NCBI GenBank assembly: GCA_020636075.1
Contig: JACJYO010000005.1
Location: 310,001-374,000, forward strand
DNA from: Lewinellaceae bacterium
GTDB lineage: Bacteria; Bacteroidota; Bacteroidia; Chitinophagales; Saprospiraceae
Length of the DNA: 64,000 bases
Direction: 5' to 3'
The notes beneath the pieces were generated by a model that worked only from the letters and a program-made list of their open reading frames with translations, was not told the origin of the DNA and did no database searches. Every line of letters starts with the position of its first letter. Positions within the stretch are counted from its first letter, which is position 1. Shown here piece after piece: positions 43,152 through 53,027 of this stretch. Both the position numbers and the translations under genes were made by a program.

Positions 43152-43179
43152 AAGGCTCAGCACACGCTGGGCCTTTTTT
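43152..43179 (+). terminator. Terminator of tRNA-Asp
   Basis: AAGGCTCAGC (43152-43161), loop ACAC, and GCTGGGCCTT (43166-43175) form a 10-bp stem with one G-T pair. A T-run follows to 43179. Confidence 0.88.
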
Positions 43180-43684
43180 GTTTTGACCCGCCATTATCCA
43201 ATCTATTGATAGCCTGGATACCATTTCCGAAACACATCTCTTTTCTTTCTGGAAATTAGAATTTCCGAGCTATCGGAGAGCAGCATGACGGCATGCTGAA
43301 TTTCAAACCACCATTCGTGCATTAAACCCTGACTATGACTTTCATTGTTTTAAAAAGTCTCACTAAGCCGCTTTTAAATAATTGGAAAAATTGCAGGAAT
43401 TCAGCGAAACATTGCCCCCCTCTTTATTAGCGTCATTAGACGCTTATCCGTATGAAACACCACATTGGTGCATCCAGTAAAGGTTAAAAAAGCCCGCCAA
43501 TCACTCATTTAAACAATAAACTTCAAACGGCGGGGCGTTATATAAGTCCCTTTTTCCCCGAATGAATATTGGAACAAACACTATACATGCTCCCCCAACC
43601 GGGGAGCCTTAAATCGCTATGCAACAGCCTATCGAAACAGCAATACTTTCATTTTAATTTATTTGTTCATCAAATTTTTATCCT
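43180..43684. other. Intergenic region with small hairpins only
   Basis: About 500 bases lie between the tRNA terminator and the DUF4382 gene with no supported gene. A CAGCATG/CATGCTG hairpin lies near 43290. GCTCCCC/GGGGAGC lies at 43589-43607 without a T-run. The last 60 bases are A/T-rich and likely hold the downstream promoter, which I could not place. Confidence 0.5.
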
Positions 43685-44647
43685 ATGAAAGTATCCCTGT
43701 TTAAGTCTGCAGTCCTTGCAGCAATCCTGACAATTAGTTTTAGCAATTGTGCAAAAGACGAAACTCCCTCTGGCACCGGGCAGGTATCCTTTGAGATCAC
43801 CGACGCCCCGATAGACGATGCCAGTATTCAGGGCGTTTTTGTGACGGTCGTTGCTGTAAAAGTGGATGGTCAGGATATCGACAACTTCTCCGGAAAACAA
43901 ACCATAGACCTGATGGCCTACCAGAATGGCCAGGTAAAAGCCCTTGGCACAGGTACCGTGAATGCCGGTACGCACAGCGATGTGCGCCTGGTACTCGATT
44001 ATGATGCCGATGCCAACGGCACATCACCTGGTTGTTATGTACTCACCAAAGACGGTGTCAAGCATGCGGTGAAAGCCACTGCTGGCGCAGCCAACGAAAT
44101 CAGGATTGGCGCTGGCAAGCTGGATGTTTTGGACAACAGCAGCTCAACGGCCGTTATCGATTTCGACCTGCGCAAGGCTGTCAAGTATGGCTCGACGCCG
44201 GCTACCAGCGCGTACGAATTTGTAACCGATACCGAACTAAGCACTGCTACTCGCTTGGCCGTGAAAGGTAAAGCGGGGTCTATTCAGGGCCAATGTGCGG
44301 ATCCTTTGGCGCTCGCCGGAACCAAAATTGTGGTGTTCGCGTACAAAAAAGGCACCTTCACCGACCAGGAAAAACAACCCCAGGGCAGCAGCGGCATCAT
44401 GTTTAAAAATGCCGTGTCTAGCGATGTATGCGATGCAAATGGCAATTACATGCTTTCATTCCTGGAAGCCGGCCAATACGAATTGCATTTTGTCGGCTAT
44501 CAGGACAGCAACAACGACGGCCAGTTTGAGGAAAAAGGCACCTTGGTACTGGATGTACTCGGAGCGCTTAACCTGACAGATATTGTTGTTTCTGCTGAAG
44601 CTACCGTTCAGCTGGATGTCACGGTTAATGGTATCCTTCCACTTTGA
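43685..44647 (+). CDS. DUF4382 lipoprotein
   Basis: The 320-residue product has a lipoprotein signal ending ISFSNC (Cys22). The DUF4382 pattern follows: GQVSFEITDAPIDDASIQG, VFVTVVAVKVDG, HSDVRLVLDYD and TAVIDFDLRKAV. A carboxypeptidase-regulatory-like beta domain makes up the C-terminal third (SSDVCDANGNYMLSFLEAGQ, YELHFVGYQDSNNDGQF). It is probably exposed on the outer membrane. Function is unknown; the family often occurs as a single gene with its own terminator, as here. Confidence 0.8.
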   Translation: MKVSLFKSAVLAAILTISFSNCAKDETPSGTGQVSFEITDAPIDDASIQGVFVTVVAVKVDGQDIDNFSGKQTIDLMAYQNGQVKALGTGTVNAGTHSDVRLVLDYDADANGTSPGCYVLTKDGVKHAVKATAGAANEIRIGAGKLDVLDNSSSTAVIDFDLRKAVKYGSTPATSAYEFVTDTELSTATRLAVKGKAGSIQGQCADPLALAGTKIVVFAYKKGTFTDQEKQPQGSSGIMFKNAVSSDVCDANGNYMLSFLEAGQYELHFVGYQDSNNDGQFEEKGTLVLDVLGALNLTDIVVSAEATVQLDVTVNGILPL

Positions 44648-44674
44648 TGTAGAAAGGCTTTTTTGAAATTTATG

Positions 44675-44736
44675 GATGCGCACCGCATCTTTTCAGGTCC
44701 CGGGTTGGCTCTTTGTTGGCCCGGGGCCTTTGTTTT
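44675..44736 (+). terminator. Tandem intrinsic terminators
   Basis: GATGCG/CGCATC (44675-44689) is followed by TTTT. A second hairpin, GGTCCCGGG (44696-44704) with CCCGGGGCC (44720-44728), is followed by a T-rich run to 44736. Confidence 0.75.
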
Positions 44737-45038
44737 GGTTATGCATTTCTTCATAAGCACCCAAATAGCAACTACCATTGAAATTAAGTGCCTCTGGGTA
44801 TGCTTCCCCTGAATTAAGAAATACTTAACACGGCTGTTTTCGAGGTAACGTGATTTTCATTTTCCATTTAAAATATTGAAACTACCCTATTAGGGTTGGG
44901 CAATTATTTGGACAAAAAGCACAACTCCGCATAATTTGTTTTGTTTTAAAAAATCACAATTAAACAACTTATCATATTGATAAAAAATAAGATAACGGTT
45001 TTATGTTTTGAGTATAAATATTTATTCAAAACATAAAC

Positions 45039-45046
45039 TATTTTTG
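45039..45046 (+). promoter_or_regulatory. -7 box of the gltB promoter
   Basis: TATTTTTG fits TAnnTTTG. The nearest TTTTG upstream is 28 bases away, which is too far for a standard -33, so activation by a regulator is possible. Confidence 0.5.
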
Positions 45047-45148
45047 TCCTAGGCAACATTTCACCGTTGCTCACCCGCCCTTTCCAATTTAAAAGGCCCA
45101 ACCATTTTCCTGGTCTGCTAGTCGGCCCCGGGCTCAACTTTTATCCTA

Positions 45149-45186
45149 AAACCGGGAAAATTAAGACAAGCCGATTTTCCCGGTTT
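45149..45186 (+). promoter_or_regulatory. Perfect 13-bp leader hairpin upstream of gltB
   Basis: AAACCGGGAAAAT (45149-45161) and ATTTTCCCGGTTT (45174-45186) are exact complements with a 12-base loop. The right arm ends 24 bases before the gltB ATG and is not followed by a T-run, so it may affect translation or mRNA stability. Confidence 0.6.
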
Positions 45187-45210
45187 AAACAGATCTACGT
45201 CCATAACGCA

Positions 45211-48200
45211 ATGGCAAATCCATGCAATGCTGCACCGCGCGGCCTATACACGCCTCAACTCGAATCCGATTCCTGCGGCACAGGTTTTATCGCCAATTTG
45301 AGTGGGCGACAGCAACATCAATTGGTGGAGGATGCCCTTACCATGCTGGCAAATATGGCCCATCGTGGTGCTACGGGTTTCGAAGAAAATACCGGTGACG
45401 GTGCAGGTTTGTTGCTTCAACTGCCACATCGATTTTTTATCCGGGAAACCATTGCACTCGGTTTTACCTTGCCAGAGCAAGGTGCGTATGGTGTGGGTAT
45501 GATCTTTTTCCCAAAAAATGCCCGGTTGCAAGCTGCTTGCCGGCAAATGCTCAATGATTATGTGGACGAGTTGGGCTTCGAACTGCTTGGTTACCGGCCG
45601 GTACCAACTGACAATAGCCGCCTTGGCGCTGCCGCTATTTCTACCGAGCCCTACATGGAGCAGATCTTTATAAAACCCCGCCGTTCCATGGAACGTCAAT
45701 TGATTGAACGGCGCCTTTTTGTTTTGCGCAAATTTGCCCACCACAACATTTACAAAGCCCTGCCCCAACTTGCGCATGATTTTTACATCACATCCCTTTC
45801 CTGCGCAACCATCGTATACAAAGGGCAACTGACTGCCCGACAGGTACGTGATTACTTCCCCGACCTGCAGGACCCCGAATTTGAATCTGCCATTGCGCTA
45901 CTCCACTCCAGGTTTTCAACCAATACCCTGCCCCGGTGGAAGTTGGCGCAACCCTTCCGGTATATGGCACACAATGGGGAGATCAATACTATCCAAGGAA
46001 ATATTCAGTGGTGGGAGGCCCGGGAGTCGCGCTTGCAAAGTGAATTCTTCACCAATGAAGAATTGGAAAAACTCAAACCCATTTGCGGAAAAGGGCTTTC
46101 CGACAGCGCAGTATTCGACAATGTGTTTGAATTCCTGCATCTGGCGGGTCGCTCTCTCCCACATGCTCTGATGATGATGATCCCCGAGGCCTGGGAGCAC
46201 GACGAAGCCATGGACGACCATAAACGTGCTTTTTATGAATACCATTCACTGCTGCTGGAACCCTGGGACGGACCTGCCTCCATGTGCTTTACCGACGGCT
46301 TCGTAGTGGGTGCATTGCTCGACCGAAATGGTTTGCGGCCCTCGCGCTATTGTGTACTCAACGATGGCACGCTGATCGTCGCTTCAGAAGCTGGTGCTTT
46401 GCCCGTAGATCAAAGCAAGGTAGTCACAAAAGGGCGCCTGCAACCTGGCAAGATGTTGCTCGCCGACATCGAACAGGGGCGAATACTTGCAGATGCCGAA
46501 CTCAAAGCAAGTATCTGCGGCCGTTTCCCATACCGCGAATGGCTTAACAAGCATGTCTGGCATTTAAAGGACCTGCCGCAGTCTACTGAAACCTTGACTG
46601 ATACCCTATCCCTGGATTGCCGGCAGCGCCTGTTCGGTTATACCCGCGAAGACCTCAAGGTTATCCTTGGGCCCATGGCCCAAAATGGCAACGAACCCGT
46701 GGGGAGCATGGGTGACGATACTCCACTGGCCATTTTGTCCAGCAGACCGCAACACCTTGCCAATTACTTCAAACAACATTTTGCACAGGTAACCAATCCG
46801 CCGATCGACCCCATTCGGGAGCGCGATGTGCTATCGTTGTACAGTCCACTCGGCGGCTCAAAAAATCCGCTGGATCTCGACGCAGAGCATCCGCAGAGCA
46901 TCCACCTCGACTCGCCGGTTTTGCTCAATTGTGAATTGGCGCAGTTGAAATATTTGCAGCACAGCTATTTCCAACCGGCCGTGCTCAATATGCTATTTAA
47001 GGCCGACGGCCAAAAAGGGCGCCTCCGCGCTGCACTCGATCAACTCTGTGCCGCAGCCGAAAGCCAGGTCCGGAAGGGTCGCCATTTACTGATTTTGTCT
47101 GATAGAGATGCTAATGACAGACTAGCTCCTATACCGGCACTTTTAGCCACGGGGGCCGTACACCAGCACCTCCGTCAAGCCGGCTTGCGCAGCCATACTG
47201 CCATCGTTGTGGAAACTGGCAATGCCCGCGAAACGCACCACCTGGCTACCCTGCTTGGTTACGGCGCCAATGCCATCAATCCCTACCTGGCACTTGATTC
47301 TATCCGGGAATTGAAAAAGGAAGCAGAATTGCCTGTTGAAACCTGTCAGCAGCAGTACCGCCAAGCGTGTAACAAGGGGTTGCTAAAAATCTTGTCGAAA
47401 ATGGGCGTGTCTACGGTACAATCGTATATCGGCGCACAACTTTTCGAAGCCCTGGGCATTGGCCCGGCTGTAATGCAGTATTGTTTTTCAAGTACGATCT
47501 CCCGCCTGGGCGGCCTGGAGTTCGACGATATTGCCGATGAGTGTTTGCAGTGGCACCGCGAAGCATTCCAACCTTCTTCCGAAATGTTGGCACATGGCGG
47601 CCTGTACCAATGGCTTCGCGAAGGTGAGGCGCATTTATTCGATCCAACGACCATCCACTTGTTGCAACACGCCGTCCGGACCGGAAGCTTTGCCACTTAT
47701 GAAAAATATGCTCGTCGCATCGACCAGCAAATTGAGGCCTCCCTTACGCTCCGGGGCCTGCTTGGTTTCCGAAAGGGGGGACGCCCGGTCCCATTGGAAG
47801 AGGTGGAGCCCGCCAGTGCAATTTTGCGGCGTTTTGCTTCCGGGGCAATGTCGTTTGGCTCACTGTCGCATGAGGCACACAGTACCCTGGCAATTGCCAT
47901 GAACCGGATTGGGGCCAAAAGCAACAGCGGTGAAGGCGGCGAAGATGAACGCCGCTACACCCCGCTACCTAATGGCGATAGTGCCCGAAGCGCGATCAAA
48001 CAGGTAGCATCAGGTCGGTTTGGCGTAACCAGTTGGTACCTGACCAATGCAGACGAACTCCAAATAAAAATGGCTCAGGGAGCCAAACCCGGAGAAGGTG
48101 GCCAACTTCCAGGACACAAAGTGGATCCCTGGATTGCCCAGGTACGGCACTCGACACCCCATGTCGGGCTAATTTCCCCGCCGCCACACCACGACATTTA

Positions 48201-49779
48201 TTCGATCGAGGATCTGGCTCAGCTGATTTACGACCTCAAAGGCGCTAATCCTATAGCCCGCATTGGCGTAAAACTCGTATCCAAGGCCGGTGTAGGAATT
48301 ATTGCCTCAGGTGTCGCCAAGGCCAAAGCAGATACGATCCTGATATCCGGACACGACGGAGGCACCGGGGCCTCGCCGCTCAGCAGTATCCGCCATGCCG
48401 GCTTGCCCTGGGAAATAGGTTTGGCTGAAACACACCAGACCTTGCTGCGCAATGGCCTGCGCAACCGCATCGAACTGCAAGTTGACGGCCAGATCCGAAC
48501 CGGACGCGATTTGGCCATTGCCACCTTGCTGGGCGCTGAAGCCTGGAGCGTGGCGACCGCTGCTCTAGTGGCCGAAGGCTGTATTATGATGCGGAAATGC
48601 CACCTGAATACCTGCCCTGTCGGCATTGCCACACAAGACCCGGTGTTGCGCCAACGCTTTGCCGGAAAACCGGAATATATCGTCAACTTTTTCACCTTCC
48701 TGGCCGAGGACCTGCGCCGCATTATGGCAGAATTGGGTTTTCGAACAGTACAGGAAATGGTGGGCCGAGTAGAAATGCTGCGCGAGCGCCCCGAACGTCC
48801 TCCGGGTAAGGCTGGGCTACTTGATCTGAGCGCCCTGCTACACCAGGAATCCAGCCCGCACGGCAATTCCAGTGAACCCCAACCGGTTCCGGCCTCGAAC
48901 AGTTTGTTGCTTGAACGGCTCGACTCCAACATAGCAGAACTTGCTGCCCATGCGATCCGTATGGCCAGCCCATTCGAAATTGCTTCGAAAATACGAAATA
49001 CAGACCGGGCGGTAGGCGCCATTTTGTCTAACAAAATAAGCAGGCAATGGCGCGCGAATGGCTTACCCGATGGTTTTTTACGCTTGTATTTCAGGGGCGC
49101 TGCCGGCCAGAGTTTCGGCGCATTTTCAGCAAAGGGGCTGGAAATGGCTCTTGAAGGTGAGGCCAACGATTATTTTGGTAAGGGCCTTTCCGGTGCCCGG
49201 CTGGCCATTTGGCCTGACCGGCAAGCCAATTTCATCGCCGCTGACCAGATTATCATCGGCAATGTCGCGTTGTTTGGCGCTACCTCCGGGGAAGCCTACA
49301 TCTGCGGACAGGCAGGCGAACGATTTGCTGTACGAAACAGTGGAGCTATTGCTGTAGTGGAAGGCATTGGCGATCACGGTTGTGAATACATGACCGGTGG
49401 GAAGGTGGTGGTTTTGGGAGAAACCGGTAGAAATTTCGCTGCCGGGATGACTGGAGGGATAGCGTATATCTATGATCCGCACGGCCGATTTCCGCAGCGC
49501 TGCAACATCACACATATCGACCTGGATCCGCCTGATACCGAGGAACGCCAGTTCATTCGCCAACTCATCCGCCGGCATTTCAATTTTACCGGTAGTGCGC
49601 GCGCGCTGGAAATTTTGCAGGACTGGCCACAACAAGCGGGATATTTCATAAAAGTAATTCCGACAGCGTACAAAAAAGTGTTGGAGGCAATGTCGAAAAC
49701 ATCCACAGATTCTGTCAATGTACCTATACCGGACAGCCTTACGAACGCCGCTATTTTCAATAAGCTGAAATCACAATAA
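45211..49779 (+). CDS. gltB: Glutamate synthase large subunit
   Basis: From ATG 45211 the product has 1522 residues. Catalytic Cys22 in ESDSCGTGF would become the N terminus after removal of a short propeptide. An upstream in-frame start at 45067 falls in the leader hairpin region and is rejected. The class II glutaminase domain is followed by the central domain. Next comes the FMN-binding barrel, with GHDGGTGASPLSSIRHAGLP and the 3Fe-4S cysteines in CHLNTCPVGIATQDP. A C-terminal GXGXG-type beta helix ends it. With GltD it makes two glutamates from glutamine and 2-oxoglutarate. Confidence 0.97.
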   Translation: MANPCNAAPRGLYTPQLESDSCGTGFIANLSGRQQHQLVEDALTMLANMAHRGATGFEENTGDGAGLLLQLPHRFFIRETIALGFTLPEQGAYGVGMIFFPKNARLQAACRQMLNDYVDELGFELLGYRPVPTDNSRLGAAAISTEPYMEQIFIKPRRSMERQLIERRLFVLRKFAHHNIYKALPQLAHDFYITSLSCATIVYKGQLTARQVRDYFPDLQDPEFESAIALLHSRFSTNTLPRWKLAQPFRYMAHNGEINTIQGNIQWWEARESRLQSEFFTNEELEKLKPICGKGLSDSAVFDNVFEFLHLAGRSLPHALMMMIPEAWEHDEAMDDHKRAFYEYHSLLLEPWDGPASMCFTDGFVVGALLDRNGLRPSRYCVLNDGTLIVASEAGALPVDQSKVVTKGRLQPGKMLLADIEQGRILADAELKASICGRFPYREWLNKHVWHLKDLPQSTETLTDTLSLDCRQRLFGYTREDLKVILGPMAQNGNEPVGSMGDDTPLAILSSRPQHLANYFKQHFAQVTNPPIDPIRERDVLSLYSPLGGSKNPLDLDAEHPQSIHLDSPVLLNCELAQLKYLQHSYFQPAVLNMLFKADGQKGRLRAALDQLCAAAESQVRKGRHLLILSDRDANDRLAPIPALLATGAVHQHLRQAGLRSHTAIVVETGNARETHHLATLLGYGANAINPYLALDSIRELKKEAELPVETCQQQYRQACNKGLLKILSKMGVSTVQSYIGAQLFEALGIGPAVMQYCFSSTISRLGGLEFDDIADECLQWHREAFQPSSEMLAHGGLYQWLREGEAHLFDPTTIHLLQHAVRTGSFATYEKYARRIDQQIEASLTLRGLLGFRKGGRPVPLEEVEPASAILRRFASGAMSFGSLSHEAHSTLAIAMNRIGAKSNSGEGGEDERRYTPLPNGDSARSAIKQVASGRFGVTSWYLTNADELQIKMAQGAKPGEGGQLPGHKVDPWIAQVRHSTPHVGLISPPPHHDIYSIEDLAQLIYDLKGANPIARIGVKLVSKAGVGIIASGVAKAKADTILISGHDGGTGASPLSSIRHAGLPWEIGLAETHQTLLRNGLRNRIELQVDGQIRTGRDLAIATLLGAEAWSVATAALVAEGCIMMRKCHLNTCPVGIATQDPVLRQRFAGKPEYIVNFFTFLAEDLRRIMAELGFRTVQEMVGRVEMLRERPERPPGKAGLLDLSALLHQESSPHGNSSEPQPVPASNSLLLERLDSNIAELAAHAIRMASPFEIASKIRNTDRAVGAILSNKISRQWRANGLPDGFLRLYFRGAAGQSFGAFSAKGLEMALEGEANDYFGKGLSGARLAIWPDRQANFIAADQIIIGNVALFGATSGEAYICGQAGERFAVRNSGAIAVVEGIGDHGCEYMTGGKVVVLGETGRNFAAGMTGGIAYIYDPHGRFPQRCNITHIDLDPPDTEERQFIRQLIRRHFNFTGSARALEILQDWPQQAGYFIKVIPTAYKKVLEAMSKTSTDSVNVPIPDSLTNAAIFNKLKSQ

Positions 49780-49781
49780 AC

Positions 49782-51218
49782 ATGTCCGACCCAAAAGGAT
49801 TTCTCAAATATCCTCGTGAAACGCCGCCATACCGCCCTGTAGAGGAACGGCTGACGGATCATCGCGATGTCGTGCACACGCAGGCTTTTTCACCAGAACA
49901 AACACTGCAACAAGCCGCGCGTTGTATGGATTGCGGGGTCCCATTTTGCCATCACGGCTGCCCGCTTGGTAATTTGGTGCCCGGTTTTAACCTTGCCGTT
50001 CAGTTGGGAAACTGGGCGGAGGCCTATCGCTTACTTTACCAAACCAATGATTTCCCGGAGTTTACCGGCCGGATCTGTCCGGCACCCTGCGAGCATGCCT
50101 GCGTACTGGGTATTAATCAAGACCCTGTAGCCATTGAACATATCGAACAACGGATCATCGAAACAGCTTTTGAACAAGGCTGGGTAAAAGCGCAGTTACC
50201 AGACCTGCGCAGCGGAAAAAAGGTAGCCATTGTTGGCTCGGGTCCTGCCGGTCTTGCTGCCGCTAATCAGTTGAACCGACTTGGACACTCGGTTACTGTT
50301 TTTGAAAAAAATCATAAACCCGGCGGGTTGCTCCGGTACGGCATACCTGATTTCAAACTGGAAAAATGGGTGGTCGATCGCCGAATTGATTTGATGATCG
50401 CCGAGGGCATTGAATTTTGCTGCGCAACCGAAATCGGGCGCAACTGCTCTGCAAAAGAACTGACAGATCAATATGATGCTGTATTGCTCACCACCGGCTC
50501 GACAGCACCCAGAGAGTTGAAAATTCCGGGCTGCGATCTACCCGACGTTCATTATGCCATGGACTATCTGACCCAGAATAATCAAAATGTAGCCGGCGAA
50601 TCCACCTCCGGATTTCCGATCTCTGCCACGGGCAAACATGTGGTGGTCATCGGTGGGGGCGATACGGGTTCAGATTGCGTGGGTACTGCCAACCGGCAAG
50701 GCGCTTTATCTGTAGCCCAACTTCAATACCGACCACGGCCATCGGAACAACGCACCGATGAGACCCCCTGGCCACTGCCGCCCATGACACTGACGGTTTC
50801 GTCTTCGCATGAAGAAGGCTGCGAACGGGCCTGGGAGGTGCAGGCCAAGGCGTTTATCAGCGGGCCGGATGGTCGGGTGCAACGCCTGCAACTGGTGGAG
50901 CTGATCTGGGAAAAAGACCCAAAAACCGGCCGATATGCTTTTATGGAAAAACCGGGTAGCGCCTACGAAATACCCTGCGAACTTGCCCTGATTGCCATTG
51001 GCTACCGGGGTGTGGCTTCCAGCCCGATGTGGGAGGAACTTGGCCTCCGTACTGATGACAATGGTTTGCTTCCGGCTCAAAACTACCGGACTACACACCC
51101 AAAGGTATTTGTAGCCGGCGATGCCCGGCGCGGGCAATCATTGGTGGTTTGGGCGATTGCTGAGGGGAGAGCGGCGGGTGAGGTTGTGGATTTGGTGCTT
51201 GGGGAGGGAGAGTGCTAA
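49782..51218 (+). CDS. gltD: Glutamate synthase small subunit
   Basis: The 478-residue product starts two bases after the gltB stop, so the pair is one operon. It has N-terminal Fe-S cysteines (CMDCGVPFCHHGCPLGN and CPAPCEHAC). An FAD-binding GSGPAGLAAANQL and an NADPH-binding GGGDTGSDCVGTANR follow, with a C-terminal VFVAGDARRGQSLVVWAI. It passes electrons from NAD(P)H to GltB. All motifs and length are normal. Confidence 0.97.
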   Translation: MSDPKGFLKYPRETPPYRPVEERLTDHRDVVHTQAFSPEQTLQQAARCMDCGVPFCHHGCPLGNLVPGFNLAVQLGNWAEAYRLLYQTNDFPEFTGRICPAPCEHACVLGINQDPVAIEHIEQRIIETAFEQGWVKAQLPDLRSGKKVAIVGSGPAGLAAANQLNRLGHSVTVFEKNHKPGGLLRYGIPDFKLEKWVVDRRIDLMIAEGIEFCCATEIGRNCSAKELTDQYDAVLLTTGSTAPRELKIPGCDLPDVHYAMDYLTQNNQNVAGESTSGFPISATGKHVVVIGGGDTGSDCVGTANRQGALSVAQLQYRPRPSEQRTDETPWPLPPMTLTVSSSHEEGCERAWEVQAKAFISGPDGRVQRLQLVELIWEKDPKTGRYAFMEKPGSAYEIPCELALIAIGYRGVASSPMWEELGLRTDDNGLLPAQNYRTTHPKVFVAGDARRGQSLVVWAIAEGRAAGEVVDLVLGEGEC

Positions 51219-51347
51219 CGAGATCATCTGGAAGATAAATCCGAATGCCGTTTTTATGGTGCTGGCTAAAAGCCATTTTGCGCATTTGTTCAATGCTGGA
51301 TAAAGTAGGAAAGTAATTACGCCTTTCTTTTTCCCTGAGCCATAGCG

Positions 51348-51355
51348 TACCTTTG
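51348..51355 (+). promoter_or_regulatory. -7 box upstream of accA
   Basis: TACCTTTG matches the consensus and lies 64 bases before the accA ATG. The -33 position reads TTTC, a weak match. Confidence 0.45.
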
Positions 51356-51419
51356 CCCTCCGGCTCTTCGGGCAAGCAGCCCGGTAGCGTCAAATGTCAA
51401 ACCACCACCGAATTGCACC

Positions 51420-52424
51420 ATGGCTATGATTTTCATGGATTTTGAAAAACCCCTTGAAGCGCTTTACGAGCAATTGGAAAAGTTGCGTGAGGTAGGCGAG
51501 GAAGGCGAAGTGGATGTGTCGGATATGATCCGCAAACTGGAAAGCAAAATCCAGAAAAAACGCAAGGAGATTTATGCCAAGCTCAACGGCTGGCAAAAGG
51601 TGCAGCTCTCCCGGCATCCGGAGCGGCCGTACACGATGTACTACGTGACCACCATGTGCGATAAATTTATCGAGTTGCACGGGGACCGTTGTGGTGGCGA
51701 CGACCACGCCATTGTGAGTGGCCTGGCCACCATTGAAGGGCAGCCGCTGATGATTATCGGGCACCAGAAAGGCGTGAACACCAAGATGCGGCAATATCGA
51801 AATTTCGGGATGGCCAACCCCGAGGGTTACCGCAAGGCGCTCCGGCTGATGAAAATGGCCGAACGTTTTGGTATCCCGGTGGTCACCCTGATCGATACTC
51901 CGGGTGCGTACCCGGGCCTGGAGGCCGAACAGCGTGGTCAGGCCGAAGCCATTGCGCGGAATTTGTTTGAAATGGCGCAATTGCGGGTGCCAATTCTGTG
52001 TTATGTGATCGGCGAAGGCGCCTCCGGGGGCGCATTGGGTATCGGCTTGGGCGACAAAGTGTTTATGCTGGAGTACACCTGGTATTCGGTAATCTCACCG
52101 GAATCGTGCTCTTCAATTCTGTGGCACTCCTGGGACTACAAAGAGCAAGCGGCCGAAGCCCTGAAACTGGATGCCGATCATATGCTCGACTTTGGACTAA
52201 TCGACGGCATCGTGCGGGAACCTTTTGGAGGAGCGCACAATGGTCCGGAAGAAATGGCCCAGACCTTGCAAAAACATATGATGGCCGAGTTGAAAAAACT
52301 GATCAAACAAGACCCCGATGAGCGCATTGTTTCCCGCATTGAAAAGTATAGCGCCATGGGCCAATTCCGGCATCTGGAACCAGAGCCCAAACCCGCCCCG
52401 AAAACCAAATCGCGCAACAAATAA
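51420..52424 (+). CDS. accA: Acetyl-CoA carboxylase carboxyltransferase subunit alpha
   Basis: The 334-residue product has an N-terminal helical segment (FMDFEKPLEALYEQLEKLRE). A crotonase-fold carboxyltransferase domain follows, with IGHQKGVNTKMRQYRNFGM, PVVTLIDTPGAYPGLEAE, GEGASGGALGIGLGD and SPESCSSILW. With AccD it transfers CO2 from biotin to acetyl-CoA, the first step of fatty-acid synthesis. The basic linker at the C terminus (KPAPKTKSRNK) is typical. accD is not in the window. Confidence 0.96.
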   Translation: MAMIFMDFEKPLEALYEQLEKLREVGEEGEVDVSDMIRKLESKIQKKRKEIYAKLNGWQKVQLSRHPERPYTMYYVTTMCDKFIELHGDRCGGDDHAIVSGLATIEGQPLMIIGHQKGVNTKMRQYRNFGMANPEGYRKALRLMKMAERFGIPVVTLIDTPGAYPGLEAEQRGQAEAIARNLFEMAQLRVPILCYVIGEGASGGALGIGLGDKVFMLEYTWYSVISPESCSSILWHSWDYKEQAAEALKLDADHMLDFGLIDGIVREPFGGAHNGPEEMAQTLQKHMMAELKKLIKQDPDERIVSRIEKYSAMGQFRHLEPEPKPAPKTKSRNK

Positions 52425-52466
52425 AGGGAGCAACTAGCTTTTATTACTGAATCAATCGATCTTGCC

Positions 52467-53027
52467 ATGTTAGATAATTTGCGTGCGGTATTTTTTCCAC
52501 GCCTGCTTCGTCAAACCCTGGCGACGCAACACCGGCAGCGGCAGGCGCACACCATCGGTAGCGCTCATTCGATTGGGATTCTGTTCGATGCCTCTGAGGA
52601 GCCGGACCGGCTGGATGTGCTTGGATTTGAACAAACGCTCAAGGATATGCTTCCCCGGAAAAAGGTGCGTCTGCTCGGATTTGTCGACAGCAAACATGCA
52701 CTCGGGCAAACACTTTTTGCTCAATTTACCCAAAAAGAATTGCGCTGGAACGGCAAGCCCTTTGGCGAATCTATCGACGATTTTGTTTCAGAACCTTTCG
52801 ATCTGTTGCTCTGCCTGAACAAAAATGATGTACCAGGATTGGCTTGGGTGGCTGCTGCCTCTCCGGCTTCGATGAAAATCGGCACACCTACTTCCTGGCC
52901 CAATGATCTGGATATGGTACTGGAAACCCCTGAAGATAAAGGCGTGCAGTTTTTTGTAGACCAGCTCGATCATTATCTCAAAAAAATTATCCCATCCGAA
53001 ACACATGCAACTACGTCAGCGCCTTAG
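52467..53027 (+). CDS. DUF6913-type protein of unknown function
   Basis: This 186-residue protein has no signal peptide. It contains SIGILFDASEEPDRLDVL, KKVRLLGFVDSK and an F-rich middle (FVSEPFDLLLCLNKNDVPGL). The pattern fits a small cytoplasmic Bacteroidota family (DUF6913) often encoded just before dapA. Its last 23 bases overlap the start of dapA, implying translational coupling and a possible link to lysine or cell-wall precursor synthesis. Function is unknown. Confidence 0.65.
   Translation: MLDNLRAVFFPRLLRQTLATQHRQRQAHTIGSAHSIGILFDASEEPDRLDVLGFEQTLKDMLPRKKVRLLGFVDSKHALGQTLFAQFTQKELRWNGKPFGESIDDFVSEPFDLLLCLNKNDVPGLAWVAAASPASMKIGTPTSWPNDLDMVLETPEDKGVQFFVDQLDHYLKKIIPSETHATTSAP

Larger units (their letters stand above)
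44740..45210. other. A/T-rich upstream region and leader of gltB
   Basis: The 471 bases hold no gene. A/T-rich sequence dominates 44870-45050 and ends in a promoter -7 box. From there to the ATG is an untranslated leader of about 160 bases with a stable hairpin, listed separately. Confidence 0.55.

Noticed and set aside
42921..43163. N-terminal extension of the small lipoprotein frame across the tRNA gene
   Set aside because: It overlaps tRNA-Asp on the opposite strand and would hide the lipoprotein signal.
45067..45210. Upstream start of gltB adding 48 residues
   Set aside because: It would translate through the leader hairpin. ATG 45211 gives a short propeptide before catalytic Cys22, as in the family.
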